45,230 nucleotides of DNA, taken from DATDYW01 sp964574865. GTDB lineage: Bacteria; Patescibacteriota; Minisyncoccia; Phycocordibacterales; JAACPR01. The stretch is from contig CAZNOT010000003.1 of NCBI GenBank assembly GCA_964574865.1, positions 1 through 45,230 on the forward strand. Reading direction: 5' to 3'. A model generated the notes under the pieces. That model had not been told where the DNA came from, did no database searches, and worked only from the letters and a program-made list of their open reading frames with translations. A program made the translations under genes and the position numbers. Of this stretch, positions 7,585 to 14,373 are shown piece by piece; position 1 is the stretch's first letter, and each line of letters opens with the position of its first letter.

Positions 7585-7609
7585 CTCTTAGGCTCCAAAG
7601 TTTCAAACA

Positions 7610-7641
7610 GAAAGCCGCCGCCCTTCGGGCGGCGGCTTTCT
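7610..7641. terminator. Bidirectional terminator between rpmB and the ComEC-like hydrolase
   Basis: AAAGCCGCCGCC (7611-7622) pairs with GGCGGCGGCTTT (7628-7639) around a CTTCG loop. T-rich tails lie on both sides (TTTCTAT on plus, TTTCTGTTT on minus), serving the two convergent genes. Confidence 0.9.
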
Positions 7642-7642
7642 A

Positions 7643-8518
7643 TCAAACGGCAGGCGCGAGCGTCCAACCGTTCCAAACGAACGCGACCGCTCCCGAATCG
7701 ATTGTCGAGAGTACGGTCGTACCGGCCACCGCCAGCGTCGCGAGCGTCTCCTTGTTCGGGTGGCCATACCGGTTCTCCTTCCCCGCCGAGATGATGGCGT
7801 AGGTTGGCGAGACGGCGGCGGCAAACTCGGGAGAGGTGGAAGTTTTGGAGCCGTGGTGGCCTGCTTTCAGAATGTCGGCGTCGAGCGGGTCGCCCGCGAC
7901 AACCAAAATCTTCTCGACGCCCTGCGGCGCGTCGCCGGTGAGAATCGCCGATGACGAGCCGTACGCGAGGCGCGCCACCATCGAGCCGTCGTTCCCGTCG
8001 CCGATGGGCGTCCGCGGCGGCGGCCAGAGGATGTCGAGATACACCGGCGTCTCGCGGTCGAGCCAGACGCGATCGCCGCGCTGTAAAGTGGCGGTCGCGA
8101 CGCCCCGCCGCGCAGCCTCGTCCAAAATCGGCGCGGCTTTCTCGCTCCAGACGGGCGCGGAGAGCTCCCCCACAGAAAAGTGCCCCAGGATATCTTTCGC
8201 GCCGCCCGAGTGATCGAGATCTTGGTGCGTGAGCGCGACCAGGCCAATCGCGCGGTCGCCCGGCGAATTCTCGGCGAACGAGCGACCCGACGCGCCACCC
8301 GGCGGACCCGTATCAATCAGCACGTCCGCGCCGTTCGGCGCGCGAACCAAAGTTGCGTCCCCTTGCCCCACGTCGAGAGCGAACATTCCCGCCGGCGGCG
8401 GCGCGGCGAAGAACGCCAGCGCGCCCGCGACAATTCCGGCCGCCGCCGCCCAGCTCATTGCCCGCTTAACCCATTCCAGCACACGCGCACAGTACGCCCC
8501 CAACGATAATCTCCCCAT
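7643..8518 (-). CDS. ComEC-type MBL-fold hydrolase, detached C-terminal domain
   Basis: This corresponds to the C-terminal hydrolase domain of ComEC/Rec2, a metallo-beta-lactamase fold thought to degrade the non-transported DNA strand during uptake. Visible motifs are DVGQGDATLV (about 49-58), LTHQDLDHSGG (about 95-105), LTGDAPQGVE, LKAGHHGSKTSTS and ISAGKENRYGHP, in family order. The first zinc motif reads THQDLDH, as in ComEC. One N-terminal hydrophobic helix (about residues 20-40) anchors it so that the domain faces outward. 291 residues from the first ATG, which has a GGAG-type element before it; Met21 is an alternative start. The channel half of ComEC is encoded separately at 11216-12565. 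Confidence 0.88.
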   Translation of the reverse strand: MGRLSLGAYCARVLEWVKRAMSWAAAAGIVAGALAFFAAPPPAGMFALDVGQGDATLVRAPNGADVLIDTGPPGGASGRSFAENSPGDRAIGLVALTHQDLDHSGGAKDILGHFSVGELSAPVWSEKAAPILDEAARRGVATATLQRGDRVWLDRETPVYLDILWPPPRTPIGDGNDGSMVARLAYGSSSAILTGDAPQGVEKILVVAGDPLDADILKAGHHGSKTSTSPEFAAAVSPTYAIISAGKENRYGHPNKETLATLAVAGTTVLSTIDSGAVAFVWNGWTLAPAV

Positions 8519-8548
8519 AACCCTCTCCTCACCGCCTACTAACGAACC

Positions 8549-8586
8549 AAAGCACGTCAGACGTGGATCTACGTCTGACGTGCTTT
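8549..8586. promoter_or_regulatory. 16-bp perfect palindrome overlapping the SOD promoter
   Basis: AAAGCACGTCAGACGT (8549-8564), spacer GGATCT, and its exact complement (8571-8586). The right arm contains the likely -35 (CTGACG, 8575-8580) of the superoxide dismutase promoter, so it is placed as an operator. It also lies in the intergenic region of the divergent ComEC-like hydrolase. There is no U-tract, which argues against a terminator. Confidence 0.6.
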
Positions 8587-8603
8587 GAGTGGAGGGATAT
8601 AAT
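8575..8603 (+). promoter_or_regulatory. Superoxide dismutase promoter
   Basis: CTGACG (8575-8580), a 17-nt spacer and consensus TATAAT (8598-8603). The predicted start is about 8610, giving a leader of about 23 nt. The -35 is embedded in the palindrome. Confidence 0.7.
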
Positions 8604-8632
8604 GCGCCGACTTAATCGTCTTAATCAGAGAT

Positions 8633-9235
8633 ATGGAAATCCAGGCTAAAACGTTCGAGATTCCCGAGCTCAAGGGCATCTCGGCCAAAACGATCGAGGA
8701 GCACCTCAAGCTCTACGCCGGCTACGTGAAGCACGCGAACCTCAACATGAAGGCCGTCATCCCCGACGCCAAGACGCCCGAGGAAACGTACATGATGGCC
8801 GAGACGTTCCGACGCTTCGGCTTCGAGTTCGGCGGCATTCGCAACCACGAAATCTACTTCGGCTCCCTCGAGGGTGGGCCCGTCGCGTCGAACCCGGAGT
8901 CAGGCCTGGCTAAGGCAATCGCGTCGTTCTGCGGCTCCGTCGACGCCCTGGTCGGCGGCCTCAAAAAGGTCGCGATGATGCGCGGCCCGGGCTGGATGAT
9001 GCTCGGCTACGATCCGGTCTTAGGTTCCCCCATCCACTACTGGGTGGACGAGCAGCACATGGGGCACCTCCCCGGAGTGACGCCGCTCCTCGCGCTCGAC
9101 ATGTGGGAGCACTCCTACGTCGCCGACTACCAGCCGTCCGGCAAAGCGCAGTACGTCGAGGATTTCTTCGCGAACCTCAACTGGAAGTTCGTCGAGGACC
9201 GATTCGACCGCGCGAAGACCTGCGGCGGATACTAG
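8633..9235 (+). CDS. Superoxide dismutase, Fe/Mn family (Mn-type signature)
   Basis: Cytoplasmic enzyme that converts superoxide to hydrogen peroxide and oxygen. 200 residues, normal length. The metal ligands are readable: His24 (TIEEH), His72 (GGIRNHEIYFG), and Asp156 and His160 (DMWEHSY). The outer-sphere position that is Gln in iron enzymes is Gly68, and a Gln (141, in DEQHMGH) sits 15 residues before the ligand Asp, where manganese enzymes of this length carry theirs. This suggests manganese or cambialistic use, though metal choice cannot be proved from sequence. No signal peptide. Monocistronic, behind a promoter with a palindromic operator-like element, next to a TrmB-like regulator. 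Confidence 0.95.
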   Translation: MEIQAKTFEIPELKGISAKTIEEHLKLYAGYVKHANLNMKAVIPDAKTPEETYMMAETFRRFGFEFGGIRNHEIYFGSLEGGPVASNPESGLAKAIASFCGSVDALVGGLKKVAMMRGPGWMMLGYDPVLGSPIHYWVDEQHMGHLPGVTPLLALDMWEHSYVADYQPSGKAQYVEDFFANLNWKFVEDRFDRAKTCGGY

Positions 9236-9244
9236 CCCCCACGT

Positions 9245-9283
9245 CAAAAAGAAACCGCCGCCAGAACGAATCTGGGCGGCGGC
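9245..9283 (-). terminator. Terminator downstream of the TrmB-like gene
   Basis: On the minus strand, GCCGCCGCCCAGA...TCTGGCGGCGG forms a stem of about 11 bp with one bulge, followed by TTTCTTTTTG. It lies 8 nt past the SOD stop, but the T-tract serves the minus strand, that is, transcripts of the gene at 9423. Confidence 0.75.
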
Positions 9284-9320
9284 TGAGGGCTGAGGCCCGA
9301 GGACTCAGGGGGCCTGAGTG
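9281..9320. repeat. Heptamer repeat and ACTCAGG/CCTGAGT inverted repeat
   Basis: GGCTGAG occurs twice in tandem, then degenerate heptamers GCCCGAG and GACTCAG, ending in the inverted repeat ACTCAGG-GGG-CCTGAGT (about 9303-9319). It lies in the 187-nt space between SOD and the TrmB-like gene; the rest of that space (9320-9422) shows nothing I can name. Confidence 0.55.
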
Positions 9321-9422
9321 ACCAAAGGCTGACTTGCGGGTGCGGGGACCCCGAACGCGAAGCGATGGGTGAGAGGCCAAGTGCCGCCCGGGCTGCTTGC
9401 CCAACTTGTTCCTTACTACTTG

Positions 9423-10172
9423 TTACTTCGCCAGTGTCGCCCAGACGGCGTCAAAGAGGGCGAGGCGGGACTGGCCAAACTCGGGGTAATCGACGATGAC
9501 GACGGTGCCGTCGGTGCGCGGCATAGCGAAGAACGCGAGGCGGTCACACGCGACCTCGACGCAGGGCACGGGGAAACCGTCGGGGAGGAATCGGGTCTGG
9601 CGGTTCTCGTCGCGATCCTTCTTCGCGACGTCCCGCGCGTAATCCGAATCGGCGACGATGTTGCGGCTCGAGAGCCCACGCTTCACCTTCTCGGCGATAA
9701 GGTCCTCGAGGATGTCGTGCTCGCGCATGTAGTCGCGGAACTCGCGGGGATCGGAGATAACGGTGTAGCTGGCGCAGCTGGACTGGAGAACCCGACGCCA
9801 CGCCTCGCGGAAGCCAGCGGGGCCGTGGAGTACCTCGGCTTCGGGCGCGCGGAAGGGGCCGGACTTCTTCGGGGCCGAGGCGCGCAGCGCCTCGGCCGAC
9901 CGCAGGCTGTCGCGCACCTCCTCGAAGACGACCGCGAGCGGCACCGCGCGGAAAAATTTCGCACGGCCCTTCACGACTTCGGACATCGTCCCCTTCCCCA
10001 CCAGATCGCCGAGCGCGTACGCGGCCGACGTGCGCGGCACCCCGGCGCGGCGGGCAATTTCCGAGGCGGAAGATTCGCCAAGCTCGAGCGCCGCGGCGTA
10101 GACGCGCGCGGCGACGCCGCCCAATCCGATGGCGGCGACGCGCGCGGCGACCGATTCGGATTCTTGCTTCAT
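9423..10172 (-). CDS. TrmB-like HTH transcriptional regulator
   Basis: The N-terminal 75 residues form a winged helix-turn-helix of the TrmB type (AARVYAAALELGESSASEIARRAGVPRTSAAYALGDLVGKGTMSEVVKGRAKFF is the helical and wing region). After a linker, the C-terminal 130 residues resemble the effector domain of archaeal-type TrmB proteins, which often senses sugars or other small molecules, here with unknown ligand. 249 residues, soluble. The gene is alone on the minus strand, facing the SOD gene with a terminator between them. Its target is unknown; the SOD palindrome 850 nt away is one possible site, but that is only a neighbourhood guess. Confidence 0.75.
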   Translation of the reverse strand: MKQESESVAARVAAIGLGGVAARVYAAALELGESSASEIARRAGVPRTSAAYALGDLVGKGTMSEVVKGRAKFFRAVPLAVVFEEVRDSLRSAEALRASAPKKSGPFRAPEAEVLHGPAGFREAWRRVLQSSCASYTVISDPREFRDYMREHDILEDLIAEKVKRGLSSRNIVADSDYARDVAKKDRDENRQTRFLPDGFPVPCVEVACDRLAFFAMPRTDGTVVIVDYPEFGQSRLALFDAVWATLAK

Positions 10173-10275
10173 GTTCCATACGTTACCGCCCCCGCCGCCG
10201 CCCGCCTAGCGGGGTGACGAAGCTTTCGTCAGGCAACATTTCGTCTTTTTCTGCAGGCTGTAGGCTGGCGGCAAT

Positions 10276-10281
10276 AAAGGA
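10276..10281 (+). promoter_or_regulatory. Shine-Dalgarno of the orphan MBL gene
   Basis: AAAGGA lies 9 nt before the ATG at 10291. It stands out because most genes in this window lack one. The gene at 26569 has the same AAAGGACC element. Confidence 0.6.
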
Positions 10282-10290
10282 CCCTGACAA

Positions 10291-11178
10291 ATGAAAACCA
10301 CCGGAATCTCACTCCTCGAGCGCGGGTCGCCCGTGCCGAAAACCACCAACCGCGCCGAGCTCATCGTCGCGTTCGTCGGCGCCGGCGGCGCCTTCACCAA
10401 ACCTGGCGGCCGCGGCGAGACCAATCTTATCCTCGTCCACCAGGATACCCGCGTCGCCGTTGATTGCGGCCGGCTGTGGCCAGAATCAATCGGTGCTTCG
10501 CTCGGGCTCAGTCGCTCGGACACCAGCGCCTTCGTAATTTCGCACTGCCACCCCGACCACACGGGCGGGCTCGGGACGGTCGCGGAAACGTGCCGATACA
10601 TCGACCGACGAAAACCCGGCCTCTTCCTCCCAGACGTTCTCGAGCCGCACCTGTGGAACGAGACGCTCAAGGGTGGCCTTGCCTACGATGCTTCCCCGCC
10701 GCTCGGCATCGACGACTACTTCGAGGTGGCGCGCGTGGCGACAGGTGGTGAGCGCGCCTGCCAAGTCAACGTTGGAGGGCTCGATCTCGAGCTCTTCCGG
10801 ACAATGCACGCGCCGGACACGGCAGCTAGCTGGCGAGACTCAATGGTCTCGTACGGCCTCTACATTCCGGCTTTTGCCGTGTTCATTTCAATGGACACGC
10901 GCTTCGACCGAGAGCTCGTCGAGGGGTACGCATCCCGCGGCGCCGAGTGGTTCTTCCACGACGCAACCCGCAGCGGGTGCCCAGTGCACGCCGCCATCGA
11001 CGAGCTCCGGGCGCTGCCCAAACGTATCCGGGACGCAATGTTCCTGATGCACGTCCCAGACGACCTCCGCGACGAAGAGGCCTCTGATTTCGCCGACGCG
11101 GTGCGCGCGGCGAACATTAGCTCGCCCGTGCGCCCCGGCGACGCGTTCCGGTTCACGTTCACGGGCTCGCTCGTCTAG
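10291..11178 (+). CDS. MBL-fold metallo-hydrolase, 295 aa
   Basis: Metallo-beta-lactamase-fold protein with the complete first zinc motif SHCHPDHTGG (about residues 84-93). Likely further ligands are His in TMHAPD, Asp in ISMDTRFD and His in FLMHVPDD. The order GAGGAF...GETNLIL...VDCGR...SHCHPDH resembles the RNase Z/phosphodiesterase-like branch rather than the ComEC branch. There is no signal peptide and the substrate is unknown. It is isolated, with a Shine-Dalgarno and a terminator that begins 6 nt after the stop and overlaps the end of the convergent comEC-like gene. Its style (SD, private terminator) matches the other orphan genes. Confidence 0.85.
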   Translation: MKTTGISLLERGSPVPKTTNRAELIVAFVGAGGAFTKPGGRGETNLILVHQDTRVAVDCGRLWPESIGASLGLSRSDTSAFVISHCHPDHTGGLGTVAETCRYIDRRKPGLFLPDVLEPHLWNETLKGGLAYDASPPLGIDDYFEVARVATGGERACQVNVGGLDLELFRTMHAPDTAASWRDSMVSYGLYIPAFAVFISMDTRFDRELVEGYASRGAEWFFHDATRSGCPVHAAIDELRALPKRIRDAMFLMHVPDDLRDEEASDFADAVRAANISSPVRPGDAFRFTFTGSLV

Positions 11179-11184
11179 CTCATC

Positions 11185-11216
11185 GCTCGGCTGTGCCAAC
11201 AGCCGAGCTTTTCCTT
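11185..11216 (+). terminator. Intrinsic terminator of the orphan MBL gene
   Basis: A perfect 10-bp stem GCTCGGCTGT/ACAGCCGAGC (11185-11194 and 11199-11208) with loop GCCA and tail TTTTCCTTT. Confidence 0.92.
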
Positions 11217-12565
11217 TAGGACGTTTCAGTGGTAGCGCGCTCGAGGCGGGCGATTTCGGGCTGCCAGCGCTCGCGTTCGAGACGTCGGGTTCGAGAGATT
11301 GAGGCGAGGGCGACAGCGGAGACGAGAAGAGAGCCCAAGAGCGCGCTTTGCGGCGAGATAGAAACAGAGGCGGCAGCCCACGGGAGCGATCCAGACCAGA
11401 GGGCCACGGCGGCGAAGATTTGCGCGGGGAGAGCGAGGGGCGAGGCGAGCAGCGAAGCGACGCCGCCGAGCGGCGCGACAAACACCACGGCGAGCCCTAC
11501 CCACATCATCATCGGAATAAAGTACGCAACGGCCGCGTTCGCGAGTGGGCTCACCACAGAAATTTGCCCGAACGACCACGCCATAATCGGCAACGTTGTT
11601 GCGGTCGCGGCTAAGGTGGCCGCGACCGCCTCGCGGACGGTCGGGATTCCCGGCACGCCCACGAGCTTGCCCGCGACCGGCGTAGCCCACGCGGCAATCC
11701 CGAGGCACGCGAGCACCGAAAGCTGCAGCGAGATATCGAACGCGAGCGCCAGTGGGTTCCACCAGGCGTAAACGAGCGTAGCGTAGAGCAGCGCGCGAGG
11801 CGCCTCGGCAGGGCGGAACATCAATCGCGCCGTGGAACCGACGGTCCAGGCTAGGGCGGCGCGTACGCCCGAGGCGGGTAGCCCGGCCAGCGCGACCAAG
11901 AGCCAGCCGGCGAGCGCGCCGCCCACGATTCGACCGCGGCGCGGCAAGATTCGTCGCAGCGCCAAATCCACCGCGCCCGCGAAGACGCCCACATTGAAAC
12001 CCGACAGCGCCAGCGCGTGCGCCAGTCCCGCGCGGCGCGACGCCTCTTCCAAATCCTCCCCCACCCCATCGTCGCCGCCGAGGAGCGCGCCGGCCGAGAG
12101 CGCCGCCGGCACCGGCGGCAAGACGCGGCCAATTTGTTTTCGCGCGGCAACGCCGAGCGCGCGCAGCCGGTCGAGCGACGCGTCCGACGCTCCAATAATT
12201 TTCACCTCTCCTCTTTTTGCCTCGAAGCAGTACCCGCGCGACCGCATCAAATTCGCGTACGGGAACACCTGCCCGCCGTCGCCTAAAAAATCTTCGATTC
12301 TCGAAACCTCCGCGCCTGAAACTTCAATTCGCGCGCCGCCCGCAACCTCTCCGCTCGCCGCCGCCGCAACGAAACCCCACTCCCCACTTTCGCCTCGCGC
12401 CAGAAGCCGATCCCCGAACGTCCCCGCCCGCACCTCCACCGCCACGCCACGCAAAATTTCCGGCGCCGCTGGGCACCGGTGCGTCAGGTCATAGCTCGCT
12501 CCGCGCCAAAAGCTAACCCCGAGGACGATTAGGCCGGTCCCGGCAAACAAAACGTTTCGGCGCAC
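11216..12565 (-). CDS. comEC: ComEC/Rec2-type competence channel protein, without hydrolase domain
   Basis: Membrane channel for single-stranded DNA uptake. The N-terminal third is an OB-like extracytoplasmic region after one helix (residues about 5-20). The competence core then begins at LSAGALLGGDDGVGEDLEEASRRAGLAHALALSGFNVGV, which carries the family motif with SG, followed by about eight hydrophobic helices to the end (for example WWNPLALAFDISLQLSVLACLGIAAW). The 449-residue protein ends where the MBL domain would start in full-length ComEC; that domain is encoded at 7643-8518. It lies 43 nt downstream of rnhA on the same strand, so the two are probably co-transcribed. Confidence 0.88.
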   Translation of the reverse strand: MRRNVLFAGTGLIVLGVSFWRGASYDLTHRCPAAPEILRGVAVEVRAGTFGDRLLARGESGEWGFVAAAASGEVAGGARIEVSGAEVSRIEDFLGDGGQVFPYANLMRSRGYCFEAKRGEVKIIGASDASLDRLRALGVAARKQIGRVLPPVPAALSAGALLGGDDGVGEDLEEASRRAGLAHALALSGFNVGVFAGAVDLALRRILPRRGRIVGGALAGWLLVALAGLPASGVRAALAWTVGSTARLMFRPAEAPRALLYATLVYAWWNPLALAFDISLQLSVLACLGIAAWATPVAGKLVGVPGIPTVREAVAATLAATATTLPIMAWSFGQISVVSPLANAAVAYFIPMMMWVGLAVVFVAPLGGVASLLASPLALPAQIFAAVALWSGSLPWAAASVSISPQSALLGSLLVSAVALASISRTRRLERERWQPEIARLERATTETS

Positions 12566-12608
12566 CCCGCTATGGTGCGCCCCTAGCCATCACGCCGCGG
12601 TAAGTTCG

Positions 12609-13343
12609 CTACCAGCCCTTCTTTCCCCCGTCTTTGGACCAGTCGGCGATGAGAGCGGCCTCGTCCTCGCGGGAGAAGGTCTTTCGGTAGCGGGCGCCAG
12701 CGACGCCGCGGACGCGGCGCTCGCACTCGGGCCAGGTAGCGTGGTGGCGGATCTCGCCGTCGACCATCGAGAGGTAGGAGTAGGCGCGCTTGCCGTCAGC
12801 GCCGCCGGAGCGGATTTGGGTACCCGGCTCGGGAGCGTCGAGAGAAACAGGGTAGCTGGAAGCCGGGCCAGAGTAGAGGTCGAGCGCCGCCCCGTCGGCC
12901 GCCCCGGTCGCCAGCTCGTCGCAGCGGTGGTTCGCCGCCACGCCCGCGTGGCCCAGAACCAGCCGCCAAGAGACCGTCCGGCCCTGCAGGAGGTCGTGCA
13001 TCTTCTCCCAGAGGTCGGCGTTCTTCACGTCACCCCCGGTTGCGGTCTTCCAGCCCTTGCGGCGCCAGCCGGTGACCCACTTGGACGCGCCGTTCGCGAG
13101 GTAGGTCGAGTCGGTCACGACCGTGGCGACCGCGCCCGCGGGCAGCGCGACGAGCGCCTCGACCGCCGCGCGGATTTCCATGCGGTTGTTCGTGGTCTTC
13201 GCCTCGCGCCCCGCTCCCTCGACCACCTGGCCGCCGTTCGACAGGATGTACCCCCAGCCACCGGGCCCCGGGTTCCCCCGCGACGATCCGTCGGTGAAAA
13301 TCAGCGCGCCGCCGCTATTTTTTTTTGCCACTTCTCTGTCCAT
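12609..13343 (-). CDS. rnhA: Ribonuclease HI with C-terminal hybrid-binding-like domain
   Basis: Cleaves the RNA strand of RNA-DNA hybrids. Residues about 12-150 are a type 1 RNase H: FTDGSSRGNPGPGG, NNRMEIRA and VTDSTYLANG supply D, E and D, and HRCDELAT supplies the final D. Residues about 185-240 (YSYLSMVDGEIRHHATWPECERRVRGVAG.RYRKTFSREDE) look like the hybrid-binding/viroplasmin domain, which in most RNases H1 is N-terminal; here the order is reversed. 244 residues in all, with a Gly/Pro-rich linker. The gene begins the rnhA-comEC pair. A weak -10-like TAACCT precedes the ATG by 9 nt. Confidence 0.92.
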   Translation of the reverse strand: MDREVAKKNSGGALIFTDGSSRGNPGPGGWGYILSNGGQVVEGAGREAKTTNNRMEIRAAVEALVALPAGAVATVVTDSTYLANGASKWVTGWRRKGWKTATGGDVKNADLWEKMHDLLQGRTVSWRLVLGHAGVAANHRCDELATGAADGAALDLYSGPASSYPVSLDAPEPGTQIRSGGADGKRAYSYLSMVDGEIRHHATWPECERRVRGVAGARYRKTFSREDEAALIADWSKDGGKKGW

Positions 13344-13458
13344 TGCGGGAGCAGGTTACCATGCCGCCAAAACGCCGCGCTAAGATCGACATCACGCCGC
13401 GCTAAAATCGTTGCCCGAGGTACGTCGCAGTTCGGGGCGGCGACGGGGACGGGCGTCC

Positions 13459-13486
13459 TTGGCTCGGGGCGGGGGCGCGATACAAT
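13459..13486 (+). promoter_or_regulatory. Promoter of the signalling operon (near-leaderless)
   Basis: TTGGCT (13459-13464), a 16-nt spacer and TACAAT (13481-13486). The -10 ends 8 nt before the ATG at 13495. Confidence 0.65.
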
Positions 13487-13494
13487 TCACGCGC

Positions 13495-14373
13495 ATGGAC
13501 TTCCCGGGCAGACCATTCGTTCGAACCGCCTCGATCTCGGTCTTGGCCGTCACGGCAATCGCGTTCGCGCTGAACGGCTTCCTCTTCTACACGTCGCCGC
13601 TGGCGCTCATCCTGACGATTGGCATGGTCTCCTCGTACTCAATCGCCGGCGCGACTGCCATCGCCGGCGCGCGGCGCGTCGGCGATGGCAGCTACCTCGG
13701 CAAAGCGTTCCTGACGATCGGCGTGGGCATGCTCTCAATGGCGATCGGCTTCCTAATCGAGGACTACTACAAGTTCGTCGCGGGTGTCGAGGTCCCCTAC
13801 CCGTCCGTCGCCGACGCGTTCTTTTTCCTCTACACGCCGCTCGTGGTGATCGGCCTCTGGATGTTCCTCAAAATCCACTCGATGCGCGTCACCCGCCGGC
13901 TCATTGTCGAGGCGAGCGTCCTCACGGCGCTCTCGATTGGCGTATCCTTCTTCTTCCTCGGCACGCTGACGTTCGGACGAAACATGGCGCTCGTCCAGCT
14001 GCTCTCGGGAAACCCCGCCGACCTCGCCGAAGTACTGGCCGAAGGGACGAGCGCCCTCTACCTCATCACCGATGCCGTCTACGTCGCGCTCGCGGTGCTC
14101 ATCGCGCGCGTCTCGGGCGGAAAGATGTCCTCCGGCCTATTCGTCTTCGCGGTAGGCATCGCGCTCATGACCGCCGGGGACGTCGCCTACTCGATCCTGG
14201 TCGAGAACGGCACCTACCTCGAGGGAGACGTTTCCGATCGACTCTTCCTCGCCGCGGGGTTCGCGCAGTCGATCGCCCTCACGTACATCATTCGGCCGTT
14301 CGTCGCCCGGTTCGCGGACCGGAAGCCCGCGCCGGTGGGTTTCCCGCCGGCAACCCCGAACGTGAATGCTTAA
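13495..14373 (+). CDS. Eight-helix membrane protein, probable sensor subunit
   Basis: 292 residues from the ATG at 13495, chosen because the -10 box lies just before it. Eight hydrophobic segments are visible (about residues 8-30, 33-55, 65-88, 103-123, 131-154, 180-200, 206-227 and 238-260) with short loops and no catalytic motif. The family resembles uncharacterised integral membrane modules that precede histidine kinases in this phylum. Its stop overlaps the start of the kinase gene (ATGCTTAA, 14366-14373), so the two are translationally coupled. I infer that it provides the membrane sensing function missing from the soluble kinase; no ligand can be named. Confidence 0.75.
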   Translation: MDFPGRPFVRTASISVLAVTAIAFALNGFLFYTSPLALILTIGMVSSYSIAGATAIAGARRVGDGSYLGKAFLTIGVGMLSMAIGFLIEDYYKFVAGVEVPYPSVADAFFFLYTPLVVIGLWMFLKIHSMRVTRRLIVEASVLTALSIGVSFFFLGTLTFGRNMALVQLLSGNPADLAEVLAEGTSALYLITDAVYVALAVLIARVSGGKMSSGLFVFAVGIALMTAGDVAYSILVENGTYLEGDVSDRLFLAAGFAQSIALTYIIRPFVARFADRKPAPVGFPPATPNVNA

